Below, one piece after another: positions 17,578 through 25,444 of a stretch of 64,000 bases of DNA. This DNA is from Thermodesulforhabdaceae bacterium. GTDB lineage: Bacteria; Desulfobacterota; Syntrophobacteria; Syntrophobacterales; Thermodesulforhabdaceae. The DNA lies in NCBI GenBank assembly GCA_037482015.1, contig JBBFKT010000003.1, positions 169,603 to 233,602 on the forward strand. Reading direction: 5' to 3'. A program made the position numbers and the translations under genes. Every line of letters begins with the position of its first letter. Positions within the stretch are counted from its first letter, which is position 1. Below the pieces are notes generated by a model that was given only the letters and a program-made list of their open reading frames with translations, did not search any database and had not been told where the DNA came from.

Positions 17578-19521
17578 ATGCGTGTTAAATCCGCATTTGT
17601 TAGAGTGTTAATTTTAAGTCTTTTCTCTGTTTTATTTTTGACAGTATCTCAGGCTATAGCGATTGTGGTTTCTCCAACGGAAATTAATCTTGTTGTAGAG
17701 GTTGCACCAGGAGCACAAACTGCCACTTATAATTACTCAATTGGGGTGGCACCATCAGATACCAGTGAAACTAAATATACCGCTTCGGCAGACCAGGGCT
17801 GGATGACTGTTAACCCGGCAACTGGAGACATTCCTGGCTCCTTTACTCTTACTATCACAGTATCAAACAATTTACTTCCCAACGGGGGCACCGTCACTGG
17901 AACCGTAACTGTAACAAGCGATACTGGATCAAGCGCAACAGTTACGGTGAATCTGACCATAAGAAGAATAATTGCTGACAAGCTAACAGTTAATCCAAGC
18001 AAAGTTACCCTAAGGTTTACTCGAGCGAATTTAGCAAAGAAAACCTTTACTGCTGAAGTGAGAAACGCCAATTACGAAAGAAACGATTTCAAATGGAGCG
18101 CCGAAGTTTCAGCACCGTGGTTAACTGTAACTCCTACCAGTGGTGAAGGAGCTACCCAGGTTCAAATAACGGTTGACCCATCAACACTTCCAGCTGGATC
18201 GTATTGTGACACCGCCGACTGTGAACATCCAGCAGGCAAAATCACGTTCAGAAGCAATCTTCCAACATCCAATGCCGAAGATGCCGAAGCTACCCTTATA
18301 GTAAACCTCGTCATCCAGGCACCAAATGAACTTACCGTATTCCCATCGTATCTATTCTGGAGTGTTGAAATAAAATCGGATGGAACAATAGATGACTTTA
18401 CAGAACAGATTCTGCATGTCTATGCGGGTGCCGCTGGATTTTCAATAAGCTACAACGTGCCGTGGATTCAGACGACATTCTTAAATCCTGGAGAAGGTGA
18501 AAGCGGATCTTCGCTTGCCACAGCAAAAGCTGAAGGAATCTTTCAGATAAAACCCATCAAAGAAGTGCTACAGACTTATGGTGTGGGACGTCATGAAGGT
18601 ATTATCACTGTTGTTGATCGAGGAACCGCTTTTTACAGAGAAGTGCCTATCATTGTCGAAATCAGAAACCCCGGAGATCCTGTATCCCTTCCTGTAAGTC
18701 AGCCCACATTTACTCAAATGGCACCCGGTTTCATAATGGTTGAAGCTACCGATGCTCATTCACTTCACATGCTTCTTCATGTTGACGACAACCTGGCTGT
18801 GTATCAGACCCCTGAAGCCTGCTCAGCCGCTGGAGGAACCTGGCTTGATCCGTTCAGAGGAGAAGGATCATCCGGAACCGGGCTTCCTTACTGTAGTGCT
18901 AGCGAAAAGGTTTACGTGCTTCTCAGCGCTCCACAGAAGCAACCGAACAAAGTTTACGCTTACACTCCTGTGATTACAGATAAATACCTCCTTGTGTATC
19001 AAAACGGCGCAAGAGTTAATGAGACTATAGATCCTTACTTCAGCATAGGGCCTATCCCCGAAGCTAGCTTTGGTCCCATGACTCTTGCTGGACTTAAAGG
19101 ACAAATGTTCATAAGCGTTAGAGCCGGCACTAACCTGAATTCAACAAGAGAAATGCAGGAAGTTCAGGTTAATGTTAACACTCTGGAAGGCTCCTGGATC
19201 GTGTCGGAAAATTACAAAGGCAAAACTTACACCTACGGAGCAGACAGGATACTGAGACTTGCTCAAAATCCGGACGGTATGACCTATTCTGGGAACTGGG
19301 GTGCAACTCCGGTAACCGCATCAATAGCCGATGGAAAAACACTTCTTTATAAGATCGAATTTATGGAAGGCGGAATATTCTATGAATATTGGGTAACATC
19401 GCTTAGCGCCACCGAAATGAAAGGCAAATGGCGATTTTCTTACAACGGGGATAGCTCAAACTGGGAGAGCTTTTCCGCTGTTAGAACAACCGGAATAGGC
19501 GTCGGAAATCCTTTCAATTAA
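17578..19521 (+). CDS. Secreted BACON-like repeat protein
   Basis: A 647-residue exported protein. The start at 17578 has GAGGAGGAAAG at 17564-17574 and gives a clean signal peptide (SAFVRVLILSLFSVLFLTVS followed by QAIA); the upstream ATG at 17548 is less likely. Two or three Ig-like modules carry BACON-type features: WMTVNPATGDIPGSFTLTI and WLTVTPTSGEGATQVQITVD, each followed by G-x-I/V-x-F/V strands (about residues 25-250). BACON domains are thought to bind glycans or mucin. The C-terminal half, with four Cys around residues 405-445, is unrecognised. It follows a glycosyltransferase on the same strand, and an intrinsic terminator lies after it. Confidence 0.75.
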   Translation: MRVKSAFVRVLILSLFSVLFLTVSQAIAIVVSPTEINLVVEVAPGAQTATYNYSIGVAPSDTSETKYTASADQGWMTVNPATGDIPGSFTLTITVSNNLLPNGGTVTGTVTVTSDTGSSATVTVNLTIRRIIADKLTVNPSKVTLRFTRANLAKKTFTAEVRNANYERNDFKWSAEVSAPWLTVTPTSGEGATQVQITVDPSTLPAGSYCDTADCEHPAGKITFRSNLPTSNAEDAEATLIVNLVIQAPNELTVFPSYLFWSVEIKSDGTIDDFTEQILHVYAGAAGFSISYNVPWIQTTFLNPGEGESGSSLATAKAEGIFQIKPIKEVLQTYGVGRHEGIITVVDRGTAFYREVPIIVEIRNPGDPVSLPVSQPTFTQMAPGFIMVEATDAHSLHMLLHVDDNLAVYQTPEACSAAGGTWLDPFRGEGSSGTGLPYCSASEKVYVLLSAPQKQPNKVYAYTPVITDKYLLVYQNGARVNETIDPYFSIGPIPEASFGPMTLAGLKGQMFISVRAGTNLNSTREMQEVQVNVNTLEGSWIVSENYKGKTYTYGADRILRLAQNPDGMTYSGNWGATPVTASIADGKTLLYKIEFMEGGIFYEYWVTSLSATEMKGKWRFSYNGDSSNWESFSAVRTTGIGVGNPFN

Positions 19522-19538
19522 AATAAAAAGCAAAATGC

Positions 19539-19567
19539 ATGGGCGGACTTCTAAATCGTCCGCCCAT
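19539..19567. terminator. Shared terminator hairpin between convergent genes
   Basis: ATGGGCGGAC (19539-19548) and GTCCGCCCAT (19558-19567) form a 10 bp perfect stem between the BACON-like gene and hypB. On minus it is followed by a T-rich stretch (GCATTTTGCTTTTTATTT), so it probably terminates hypB and may also stop + transcripts. Confidence 0.75.
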
Positions 19568-19576
19568 ACAAAATAA

Positions 19577-20245
19577 CTACTGGTTGCGATTATTATGAAT
19601 CTGATCCTTTAACCATTCAGCCCATCGATCAATACCTTCACCCGTTTTGCAAGACACGTCGAAGATTTCTACCCGCGGATTAAGTTCTCTAGTAATCCGC
19701 TTTATTTTATCGACATCACATACCACATAGGGAAGAAGATCAATCTTGTTAATAAGAAGCACAGAGGACTTTTGAAACATAAGCGGGTATTTGAGAGGTT
19801 TATCATCTCCTTCTGTAACGCTGAGGATCATCACTTTCTTGTGCTCACCTAGTTCAAATTCCGCAGGACAGACAAGATTTCCCACATTCTCTATGATAAG
19901 AAGATCGCATCCATCAAGTGAGACCCGCTCAAGCGCCGACTGAATCATGTTAGCATCAAGATGACAGGCTCCCCCCGTATTGATTTGAACAGCTTCAATT
20001 CCCAAACGCTTAATGCGCAGGGCGTCTTCTTGAGATTGGATGTCTCCTTCAATAACTACGATTTTGAAGCGATCCTTCAACAAAGCAATAGTCCGTTCAA
20101 GTAAGGAAGTTTTACCCGCCCCTGGAGAACTCATTAAATTGATGACAAATATGCCCTTAGAATCGAAAAACTCACGATTGGATCTTGCTATCTTTTCCTG
20201 TGCTTCCAGAATATTCCTTACAACGGTTACGGAAACGTCGGACAT
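19577..20245 (-). CDS. hypB: Hydrogenase nickel-incorporation GTPase HypB
   Basis: A 222-residue GTPase of [NiFe]-hydrogenase maturation. The P-loop is MSSPGAGKTSLLE (residues 38-50), followed by VIEGDIQSQEDALRI, the metal-site GGACHLD and NVGNLVCPAEFELGEH, and the base-recognition NKIDLLP. It lacks a His-rich N-terminal stretch and the N-terminal CxxCGC of the E. coli protein, so it has only the conserved G-domain metal site. It follows hypA with a 5-base gap. No hydrogenase structural genes are in the window. Confidence 0.96.
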   Translation of the reverse strand: MSDVSVTVVRNILEAQEKIARSNREFFDSKGIFVINLMSSPGAGKTSLLERTIALLKDRFKIVVIEGDIQSQEDALRIKRLGIEAVQINTGGACHLDANMIQSALERVSLDGCDLLIIENVGNLVCPAEFELGEHKKVMILSVTEGDDKPLKYPLMFQKSSVLLINKIDLLPYVVCDVDKIKRITRELNPRVEIFDVSCKTGEGIDRWAEWLKDQIHNNRNQ

Positions 20246-20250
20246 AGTTG

Positions 20251-20604
20251 CTAATTCCCCTCCTTTTTTCCTTCAATCGATACTAAAAGAAGTTCCTGTC
20301 CACTTAAATAACGATCGCTCACCATCCCACATCCAGGGCACTTAAAAGAAAAATTTTCCACTTCAAAAGGTTCATTACACTGAGAGCACCAGGCTACAAT
20401 GGGAACGATTTCAATGTTCAGTTGAGCGCCTTCAAGTGGAGTCCCTTGAGAAATTATAGAAAAGGCGAACTTGAGAGCTTCCGGCACCACGGCTGCCATT
20501 TCTCCAATCTGAACGGTAAGGCTTGAAACACGCGAAATAGAATACTTCTTTGCTTCTTCTAACGCTATATCACAAAGCATCTCAGCAATACTTGTTTCGT
20601 GCAT
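20251..20604 (-). CDS. hypA: Hydrogenase nickel chaperone HypA
   Basis: A 117-residue nickel chaperone. The start at 20604 (MHETSIAEM, with the conserved nickel-ligand His2) is chosen over an upstream in-frame start because the mature N-terminus must begin MHE and GGAGGGGGAA lies just before it. The zinc ribbon is CSQCNEPFEVENFSFKCPGCG (shown as two CxxC pairs, residues about 73-94). Length and ribbon spacing fit the family. It works with HypB in inserting Ni into [NiFe] hydrogenase. Confidence 0.95.
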   Translation of the reverse strand: MHETSIAEMLCDIALEEAKKYSISRVSSLTVQIGEMAAVVPEALKFAFSIISQGTPLEGAQLNIEIVPIVAWCSQCNEPFEVENFSFKCPGCGMVSDRYLSGQELLLVSIEGKKEGN

Positions 20605-20756
20605 TGATTTTGTTCCCCCTCCAGACCTAACGCTTCGGCTTGACCATATCACCCATTCCGCGATAAGACAAGCTCACGGTAACAATAAGGCAAAAGAGGA
20701 GATAGGGACATCTTTTTCTAATATGCCTTCATTATTAAAGCGAGGAAGGACGGAAA

Positions 20757-21347
20757 ATGCCGGGACGAAGAGCAAAAATCGTCAGAGAAACGAAGGAGAC
20801 AGTAGTTAAAGCAGAAATAGAACTAGATGGATCAGGAATGGCAACAATAAGAACAGGCGTTGGATTTTTTGACCACATGCTGACTCTTATGGCTGCACAT
20901 GGAAAATTCGATATTTTTCTAGAAGCTTCTGGAGATGTGCATGTTGATAATCATCATACCGTTGAAGACGTGGGCATAACTCTTGGTATGGCTTTTAACG
21001 AAGCTTTAGGCGATCGTGCGGGCATAAACCGATACGGACATGCCCTTATCCCCATGGATGAAGCTCTTTCTCAGGTTGTGATAGATCTGTCCAGACGGCC
21101 CATTTTAATATATGAAGCCCCCCCTATGGCTGAAAGAATTGGGACAATGGAAACAGAACTTGTGCCGGAGTTTCTTCGAGCCTTTGCTCAACACGGTGGA
21201 ATAACACTTCATGCCAGGATTCTGTATGGTGCAAATTCCCACCACATGGTTGAGTCGCTCTTTAAGGCTTTGGGCAGGGCACTTCACGAAGCTTCTTCGT
21301 TAAGTGATTTTTACAAAGGAATTCCTTCAACCAAAGGGATATTGTAG
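20757..21347 (+). CDS. hisB: Imidazoleglycerol-phosphate dehydratase
   Basis: A 196-residue monofunctional HisB (histidine synthesis, sixth step). The Mn-binding His/Glu clusters are visible: GVGFFDHMLTLMAAHG, DNHHTVEDVGI, FAQHGGITLH and HHMVESLFKALGRAL, with ends SDFYKGIPSTKGIL typical of the family. A GAGGAAGG lies just upstream. No other his genes flank it. Confidence 0.97.
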   Translation: MPGRRAKIVRETKETVVKAEIELDGSGMATIRTGVGFFDHMLTLMAAHGKFDIFLEASGDVHVDNHHTVEDVGITLGMAFNEALGDRAGINRYGHALIPMDEALSQVVIDLSRRPILIYEAPPMAERIGTMETELVPEFLRAFAQHGGITLHARILYGANSHHMVESLFKALGRALHEASSLSDFYKGIPSTKGIL

Positions 21348-21410
21348 GACATATATGGGCAACACACATGATAACTCTTTAACCTTTTCGAATATACTCT
21401 CATAGGTTTA

Positions 21411-21749
21411 TGGATGTTCGAAAATTATCCTTTACTTGGGATTTTTTAACCATCTAAGTTTTAAGGACGTTGGAACAAGATCGTTGTAATAACACATCAT
21501 TGTAGGGGCAAGGCATGCCTTGCCCCTACAATGGGATAACCACGAGGGCTATCGGTGTGACTCTTCTCTATAAGTTCGCAGTGTAGGTTTTGAGGGACGA
21601 CTGATTGGTCGCCCCTATGGTGAATTATATATTGAGTCGTTTCCTAACCGCCTACACCTGAAACGATCCTACAAGTGAGTTTTATCCCCGTGCTTTCTGT
21701 GTGGTTTACGTTAATTCTTCACTCCATAGGGGAATTTTTGAACACCCTC
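21411..21749. repeat. MITE-like dispersed repeat, copy A
   Basis: It begins GGATGTTCGAAAATTATCC and ends TTTTTGAACACCCTC, an imperfect inverted end pair. Its first ~75 bases align with the reverse complement of 32650-32726 (shared TTATCCTTTACTT, GGGAT, TTTTAAC, GTTTT, TTGG-AC and GATCG/GGTCG blocks). A perfect 34-base palindrome (ATTGTAGGGGCAAGGCA and its complement) lies at 21499-21532. A second imperfect hairpin (AGGGACGAC ... GTCGCCCCT) is near 21592-21616. No ORF is inside. Confidence 0.7.
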
Positions 21750-21819
21750 AATAGCTCTTGACGATTGAAAGCCCCATGTGGTAGCAAGATGTGCCCGTTT
21801 GCGTTCTTTGAAGAGTTTA

Positions 21820-21889
21820 GCATAAGCTGAAAGCCTTATGCTTCCTTGCTCCTGGCGTAAAGACCAGGGGCTAACAAACCCACAAGGAA
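21820..21889 (+). promoter_or_regulatory. Candidate S6:S18 autoregulatory leader of rpsF
   Basis: GCATAAG/CTTATGC (21820-21826/21835-21841) forms one hairpin. TTCCTTG (21842-21848) pairs with CAAGGAA (21883-21889), enclosing CCTGG/CCAGG (21851-21855/21864-21868). The closing strand runs directly into the AAGGAAGGAGG ribosome site of rpsF. Binding of S6:S18 to leaders of this operon is known in other bacteria; assigning this structure to that motif is an inference, and the signature CCG bulge was not found. Confidence 0.45.
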
Positions 21890-21901
21890 GGAGGATACTA
21901 A

Positions 21902-22300
21902 ATGTATCAGCGTAAGTATGAAGTGTTTTTTATTGTCGATCCGGATTTACCCGATAGCGATCTTAAATCCCTTGAAACACGCCTGAAAGAAATTGTAACT
22001 CGAGAAGGTGGAACTACTCTTTCTTACAATTCTTGGGGCAAAAAAAAGCTAACCTATTCGGTAAAAAAGAGAACAAGAGGACATTACTTTCTTATGGAAT
22101 TCGCGGGGGGACCGGATATTCCTCAAGAACTGGAAAGAAATCTTAAAATCGATGAGCGAGTTTTAAAATTCATAACAGTCAAACTTGAAGACAGCTACGT
22201 GCCTGGAAAGGAAGACACCAAACAGATTCCACCCGCTTCATCTGATGAGGAATCTGCAACGGAAAAAGAATCGTCTAAGGAATCAGATGAAGAACAATAG
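21902..22300 (+). CDS. rpsF: 30S ribosomal protein S6
   Basis: A 132-residue S6. The core (YEVFFIVDPDLPDSDL; SYNSWGKKKLTYSVKKRTRGHYFLMEF; LERNLKIDERVLKFITVKL) matches the family. A Ser/Glu-rich acidic tail of about 30 residues (EESATEKESSKESDEEQ) extends the C-terminus, as in several proteobacterial S6 proteins, some of which are glutamylated. It has a strong GAAGGAGG, starts the rpsF-rpsR-DUF2232-rplI operon and is preceded by a structured leader. Confidence 0.97.
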   Translation: MYQRKYEVFFIVDPDLPDSDLKSLETRLKEIVTREGGTTLSYNSWGKKKLTYSVKKRTRGHYFLMEFAGGPDIPQELERNLKIDERVLKFITVKLEDSYVPGKEDTKQIPPASSDEESATEKESSKESDEEQ

Positions 22301-22350
22301 ATAGAATATAAGGCTTGAAAACATAAAGTATCAAAAGGGGGATTGTAATT

Positions 22351-22611
22351 ATGGTTATCACCAAAACGACATTAAAGAAAAAACGCCGTTTCTTTAAGCA
22401 CAAAAAAGCTTGCCGCTTCTGCATGGACAGTTCTCTCAAGATAGATTACAAAGATGCTAATTTACTTCAGCATTTTCTAACTGAGCGAGCAAAAATTGTC
22501 CCAAGAAGAATCACCGGAAACTGTGCAAAACATCAGAGACAGTTGAGCGAAGCCATTAAGCGAGCAAGACAAATTGCTCTTCTCCCATATACAACTGTTA
22601 CACCAATTTAA
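22351..22611 (+). CDS. rpsR: 30S ribosomal protein S18
   Basis: An 86-residue S18 that binds S6 in the small-subunit platform. The N-terminus is basic and [19 protein letters not shown] is followed by [30 protein letters not shown], the diagnostic C-terminal half. The Cys set CxxC plus C may bind zinc (C+ type). An AGGGGG lies 8-13 bases before the start. Confidence 0.97.
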   Translation: MVITKTTLKKKRRFFKHKKACRFCMDSSLKIDYKDANLLQHFLTERAKIVPRRITGNCAKHQRQLSEAIKRARQIALLPYTTVTPI

Positions 22612-22638
22612 TGGATCAAATTACGTGGATCCCCGAAC

Positions 22639-23622
22639 ATGAAAATAGAAGGCTTTGCAGGAAACATTCCTCCTATCGTTCCGATAAAAACGAGGCAGAT
22701 CTTGCTCTGGATCTGCCTTTCCATATTTTTTTTCACCTTTGTATTTTGGTTTCCTGCTGGTGGTTTCATAGGGGGTATCCTTGCTTCTTTTCCTTCGTCG
22801 TTTGCTGTTTACCAGTGGGGAATTCCGTCAGGATTGATAGTTCCAGTCGGAACCCTGCTTAGCGGAGGAGTTGTTTTTGCCATTTTGGGGGGTGTGGCAG
22901 CCCTTCCCTACTTTGGGCTGTTTCTGCTCATGGGAAGTCTCATTGGTTTAAACGGACGCATTAACCGAAGTCTCGACTATTCTGTTTTTATGCCCGTAGC
23001 GATAGTGTTTATCTCAGGGGCAACCATGTTCTGGCTCCAGGTGCGAAATGTAGAAGAAGGCTCACTTTGGGATACACTCGCCAGGAGAGTTGCTCAAACT
23101 GTTGTGCTAATTGCAAAAGAGCACGGCAATGGTAACGTCAAGATCACTCCTTACGTGGAAGAACAAATTGGCCAGGCTGTTCATTTTATGGTAAGACTTC
23201 TTCCTGGAATTTCCTTTGCTTCACTTTTACTAACTGGAGCTATTAATGCCTTAGCCACCAGGCGCTATGCTGAGAAACAGGGATTTTCTCTCCCCAAATG
23301 GCAGGAAACAGCAAAATGGCGATCATCTGATTGGCTTGTGTGGTTTCTCATTGGAGCAGGTTTTTTAACCCTGGTCCCAGCATCTCGCATACTCGGACTC
23401 AATATCCTGATTGCTCTCGGCACGATCTACCTCTTCCAAGGACTTTCTATCATGCTATTTTTCCTATCCCAATGGAGATTGCCTTTATGGTCAAGGATAC
23501 TGCTTACAGTGTTTGCCATAACTCAACAATACCTGGCTATTGCCCTAGCCTTATTGGGACTATTTGATGTCTGGTTTGATATACGACGAATTGAAACCAA
23601 AACTAAGGACATAAAGGAGTGA
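22639..23622 (+). CDS. DUF2232/YybS-like integral membrane protein
   Basis: A 327-residue protein with about eight hydrophobic segments (for example LLWICLSIFFFTFVFWFPAG, LLSGGVVFAILGGVAALPYF and LPGISFASLLLTGAINAL). The location between rpsR and rplI and the layout match the DUF2232 (YybS) family that is often in this operon; the function is not established. It starts 28 bases after rpsR and ends 8 bases before rplI. Confidence 0.8.
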   Translation: MKIEGFAGNIPPIVPIKTRQILLWICLSIFFFTFVFWFPAGGFIGGILASFPSSFAVYQWGIPSGLIVPVGTLLSGGVVFAILGGVAALPYFGLFLLMGSLIGLNGRINRSLDYSVFMPVAIVFISGATMFWLQVRNVEEGSLWDTLARRVAQTVVLIAKEHGNGNVKITPYVEEQIGQAVHFMVRLLPGISFASLLLTGAINALATRRYAEKQGFSLPKWQETAKWRSSDWLVWFLIGAGFLTLVPASRILGLNILIALGTIYLFQGLSIMLFFLSQWRLPLWSRILLTVFAITQQYLAIALALLGLFDVWFDIRRIETKTKDIKE

Positions 23623-23629
23623 CGGAAGA

Positions 23630-24088
23630 ATGAAGTCAGTTGAAGTCATTATAGTTGAAAACGTTCCCACCCTGGGTCAAATCGGTGAGGTGGTAAAAGT
23701 CCGAGCTGGCTACGCCAGGAATTATCTTATACCCAAAGGTCTCGCTATTCCGGCAACCGGGAAGAACGTAAAGGAATTGGAACATCAAAAACGAATGCTG
23801 GCGAGAAAAAGAGAACTCTTCCGTCAGCATCTTATGAGCATTGCCGAAAAGCTAAATAGTGTAACTCTCACCATGAAACGTAAGGTTGCAGAAGAAAATA
23901 AACTTTACGGCTCGGTAAGTGCTATGGACATCCTTGAAGCGTTACATGAGATGGGATTTAAGGAACTCAATCGAAAAAGCATTGTGCTTGAACAACCCAT
24001 AAAAACAACTGGGGAATTTACTGTGCCAATAAGAGTGGAGGCTGAGATCAAGACACAGATCAAAGTCATCGTGGAACCAGAAGGATAA
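23630..24088 (+). CDS. rplI: 50S ribosomal protein L9
   Basis: A 152-residue L9. The N-terminal rRNA-binding domain reads EVIIVENVPTLGQIGEVVKVRAGYARNYLIPKGLA, then a long charged helix and the C-terminal domain (KLYGSVSAMDILEAL). GGAG lies before the start. Its stop overlaps the dnaB start by one base (TAATG). Confidence 0.98.
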   Translation: MKSVEVIIVENVPTLGQIGEVVKVRAGYARNYLIPKGLAIPATGKNVKELEHQKRMLARKRELFRQHLMSIAEKLNSVTLTMKRKVAEENKLYGSVSAMDILEALHEMGFKELNRKSIVLEQPIKTTGEFTVPIRVEAEIKTQIKVIVEPEG

Positions 24089-25440
24089 TGCCAACCCTTA
24101 TTGAGGAAGCTCAGCATATTCCTCCTCACAGCAAAGAGGCGGAGCAGTCTCTACTGGGAGGACTTCTGCAGGATCAAGATGCTGTGCCGGGGGTGCTTGA
24201 AATCCTTAAGGGGGATGATTTTTTCATCCCCTCCCACAGAAAAATATTCAAAGCCATAACTGAATTGTTCGGCGAAAATCAACCCATAGATCTTGTAACC
24301 GTTGCTGAACGGCTTAGAACAAAGGGTGAGTTGGAATCTATAGGTGGGGCAACATACCTTGCTCAACTCACCGAGCGGGTTTTTTCGGCAGAACATGCTG
24401 TAACCTATGCAAAAATTATCGCTGACAAAGCTATACTTCGCCGTCTTATAGAGACTTCTGGAAAAATCGCCGGATGGTGCTACGAAAATCCAGAAAGCGT
24501 AGATGAAGTGCTGGATCGAGCCGAATCATCCATCTTTTCGCTTTCTGAAGCTCGCATTCAGAGTTCTTACTTTCCCATAGAAAGCATAGTCAAAGAAAAT
24601 TTGCTCCGCATTGAAGCTCTAAAAAATCGCCAAGAGATCGTAACAGGAGTTCCATCTCATTTCACCGATCTTGATAGACTAACGGCCGGTTTCCAAAAGG
24701 GTGATCTCATAATTATTGCTGGACGACCTGGCATGGGGAAAACAGCTTTCGCTCTCAATATAGCTCGCAATGTTGCTGTAGAAAGCGAGATTCCGGTTGC
24801 GTTTTTCTCACTGGAGATGAGCAAAGAACAAATAGGGATGAGACTCATGTGCATGGAAGCCCGCGTTGATTCTCAAAAAGTCAGGACCGGTTTCATCAGC
24901 CAGGAGGAATGTGCCAGATTGATGGCAACTGGGCAGGTTTTTATGCGAACTTCGCTTTTTGTCGATGATCAGCCCGCAATCACGCCTTTGGAACTTAGAG
25001 CCAAGGCGAGAAGAATTATGGCAGAAAGAGGCTTGGGCATAATCATTGTGGATTATCTCCAGCTCATGAGAATCAACGAAAGACTGGAACGACGTGAACA
25101 GGAAATTTCAGAAATATCTCGTTCATTAAAGGCTCTCGCAAAAGAACTCAATATCCCTGTCATCGCACTGTCCCAGCTAAACCGCAAAGTAGAAGAACGC
25201 CATGATAAACGACCTCAGCTAAGTGATTTGAGAGAATCTGGAGCCATTGAACAGGATGCGGATGTGATCATTTTTCTCTATCGCGATGAGGTTTACAACA
25301 AAGACACAAACGATAAAGGCATTGTTGAAGTGCTCGTAAGAAAACAGCGAAACGGTCCAACGGGAGAATTAAAGCTTAGTTTTATAGGATCTTACACAAA
25401 GTTTGAAAATCTAGCTCGGGAAAGTGACTGGAAGGTGTAA
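24088..25440 (+). CDS. dnaB: Replicative DNA helicase DnaB
   Basis: A 450-residue hexameric helicase. The N-terminal domain (PPHSKEAEQSLLGGLLQD) is followed by the linker and a RecA-like domain with Walker A GRPGMGKTAFALNIA (residues about 212-226), SLEMSKEQ, the Walker B-region IIIVDYLQLM, and ISRSLKALAKELNIPVIALSQLNR, ending with RESGAIEQDADVIIFLYRDEVY. No intein or insertion is seen. Translation is coupled to rplI. Confidence 0.98.
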   Translation: MPTLIEEAQHIPPHSKEAEQSLLGGLLQDQDAVPGVLEILKGDDFFIPSHRKIFKAITELFGENQPIDLVTVAERLRTKGELESIGGATYLAQLTERVFSAEHAVTYAKIIADKAILRRLIETSGKIAGWCYENPESVDEVLDRAESSIFSLSEARIQSSYFPIESIVKENLLRIEALKNRQEIVTGVPSHFTDLDRLTAGFQKGDLIIIAGRPGMGKTAFALNIARNVAVESEIPVAFFSLEMSKEQIGMRLMCMEARVDSQKVRTGFISQEECARLMATGQVFMRTSLFVDDQPAITPLELRAKARRIMAERGLGIIIVDYLQLMRINERLERREQEISEISRSLKALAKELNIPVIALSQLNRKVEERHDKRPQLSDLRESGAIEQDADVIIFLYRDEVYNKDTNDKGIVEVLVRKQRNGPTGELKLSFIGSYTKFENLARESDWKV

Positions 25441-25444
25441 CACA

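Larger units (their letters stand above)
21348..21901. other. Intergenic region with repeat element and r-protein leader
   Basis: No convincing gene. 21385-21402 holds a degenerate copy of the repeat end (TTTTCGAATATACTCTC). 21411-21749 is a repeat element with a 34-base palindrome, and 21756-21900 is the promoter/leader of rpsF. A possible -35 TTGACG lies near 21756 with a poor -10. Confidence 0.6.
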
